A stretch of 5,299 bases of DNA from DAIRFP01 sp036794995 (GTDB lineage Bacteria; Desulfobacterota; Binatia; UBA9968): contig DAIRFP010000308.1 in assembly GCA_036794995.1 (NCBI GenBank), positions 1-5,299 on the forward strand, written 5' to 3'. Numbering within the stretch: the stretch's first letter is position 1; each line of letters begins with the position of its first letter. Under the pieces are notes generated by a model. The model saw only the letters and a list, made by a program, of their open reading frames with translations, did not search any database and was not told where the DNA came from. Position numbers and translations under genes: made by a program. Positions 5,049 through 5,299 of the stretch are shown in pieces.

Positions 5049-5299
5049 CTACCGCGCGTAAAGCCCTTTGGTAAAACCGCTGGCGTCAATTTCCCGCAAT
5101 AGGCTGTCGTCGACAAACGACTTGGGGTCGGCGGTCTTCGCCTTGGGATTGTCCTTTTCGATGAAGCCAAGCACGGTTTCGACGCCGCGCAATGACGGAT
5201 AGGGCACCGACTCGTAGTATTTCGCGATTAACAAATCTATGGAGCGTTCCAGATTTTTTTCCTGCTCGGGACCGATGCGAAGCTTCTTCTTGACGATGT
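5049..5299 (-). CDS. ABC transporter substrate-binding protein, NMT1/TauA-like (C-terminal part, truncated by window edge)
   Basis: The open frame runs in from the window edge with no stop; 83 full codons are visible before the TAG. A TTG codon at 5234 is inside the frame and is not a real start. The C-terminus has the look of NMT1/TauA/SsuA-type periplasmic binding proteins: a PYPSLRGVETVL segment, an NPKAKTADPKSFVDDSLL segment, and the ending ASGFTKGLYAR. Family members are usually about 320-350 residues with a signal peptide, so roughly three quarters of the protein lies outside the window. These proteins bind small organic ions in the periplasm and hand them to an ABC permease; some work without a recognised permease nearby. 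The next gene starts 65 nt downstream on the same strand, so co-transcription is likely, and the ligand may be the acid processed by the enzymes that follow. The family call is fairly firm; the ligand is unknown. Confidence 0.75.
   Translation of the reverse strand, partial: IVKKKLRIGPEQEKNLERSIDLLIAKYYESVPYPSLRGVETVLGFIEKDNPKAKTADPKSFVDDSLLREIDASGFTKGLYAR

Overview
The window is a bacterial catabolic gene cluster, and every credible gene lies on the minus strand, so the genes read from high to low coordinates. The sequence looks mid-50s percent GC by eye. The organism cannot be named from 5.3 kb. The combination of NMT1/TauA-type substrate-binding proteins, CaiB/BaiF CoA-transferases, acyl-CoA dehydrogenases and several kinds of small intergenic inverted repeat is typical of uncultivated soil or subsurface lineages (deltaproteobacteria-like, Binatota, Tectomicrobia, Methylomirabilota and similar). 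That placement is an inference.

Layout in transcription order: (1) the C-terminal 83 residues of an ABC-transporter solute-binding protein, cut by the window edge (5299-5049); (2) a crotonase-fold enzyme close to p-hydroxycinnamoyl-CoA hydratase/lyase (4983-4150), with a near-perfect Shine-Dalgarno; (3) an acyl-CoA dehydrogenase with a GTG start (4054-2891); (4) a family III CoA-transferase (2808-1588) in which the usual catalytic Asp position appears to be Tyr; (5) a second, divergent family III CoA-transferase (best start GTG at 1327, stop at 113) with the Asp intact. The gaps are about 65, 95, 82 and 260 nt.

Together the enzymes form a plausible acid-degradation module. The solute-binding protein delivers a small organic acid, and one or both CoA-transferases activate it as a CoA thioester. 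The dehydrogenase makes the alpha,beta-enoyl-CoA, and the crotonase hydrates it, perhaps with retro-aldol cleavage to an aldehyde plus acetyl-CoA. The set (two family III CoA-transferases, a dehydrogenase and a hydratase) has the same composition as the bbs genes of anaerobic toluene degradation. The crotonase, however, points to an arylpropanoid-type substrate. The substrate is unknown.

The gaps are the other notable part. All of them except the solute-binding-protein/crotonase gap carry a different small inverted or low-complexity repeat: 55-84 (with GC-rich repeat-like sequence at 1-33), a nested 127-bp element with 13-bp perfect terminal inverted repeats at 1361-1487, a hairpin at 1494-1524, a 22-nt-arm hairpin at 2812-2878, and a 15-nt-arm hairpin plus a TTGAAC-type repeat at 4069-4151. 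The 1361-1487 element also supplies a false upstream ATG for the last gene. I found no RNA genes, CRISPR arrays, transposase genes or convincing intrinsic terminators on the coding strand.
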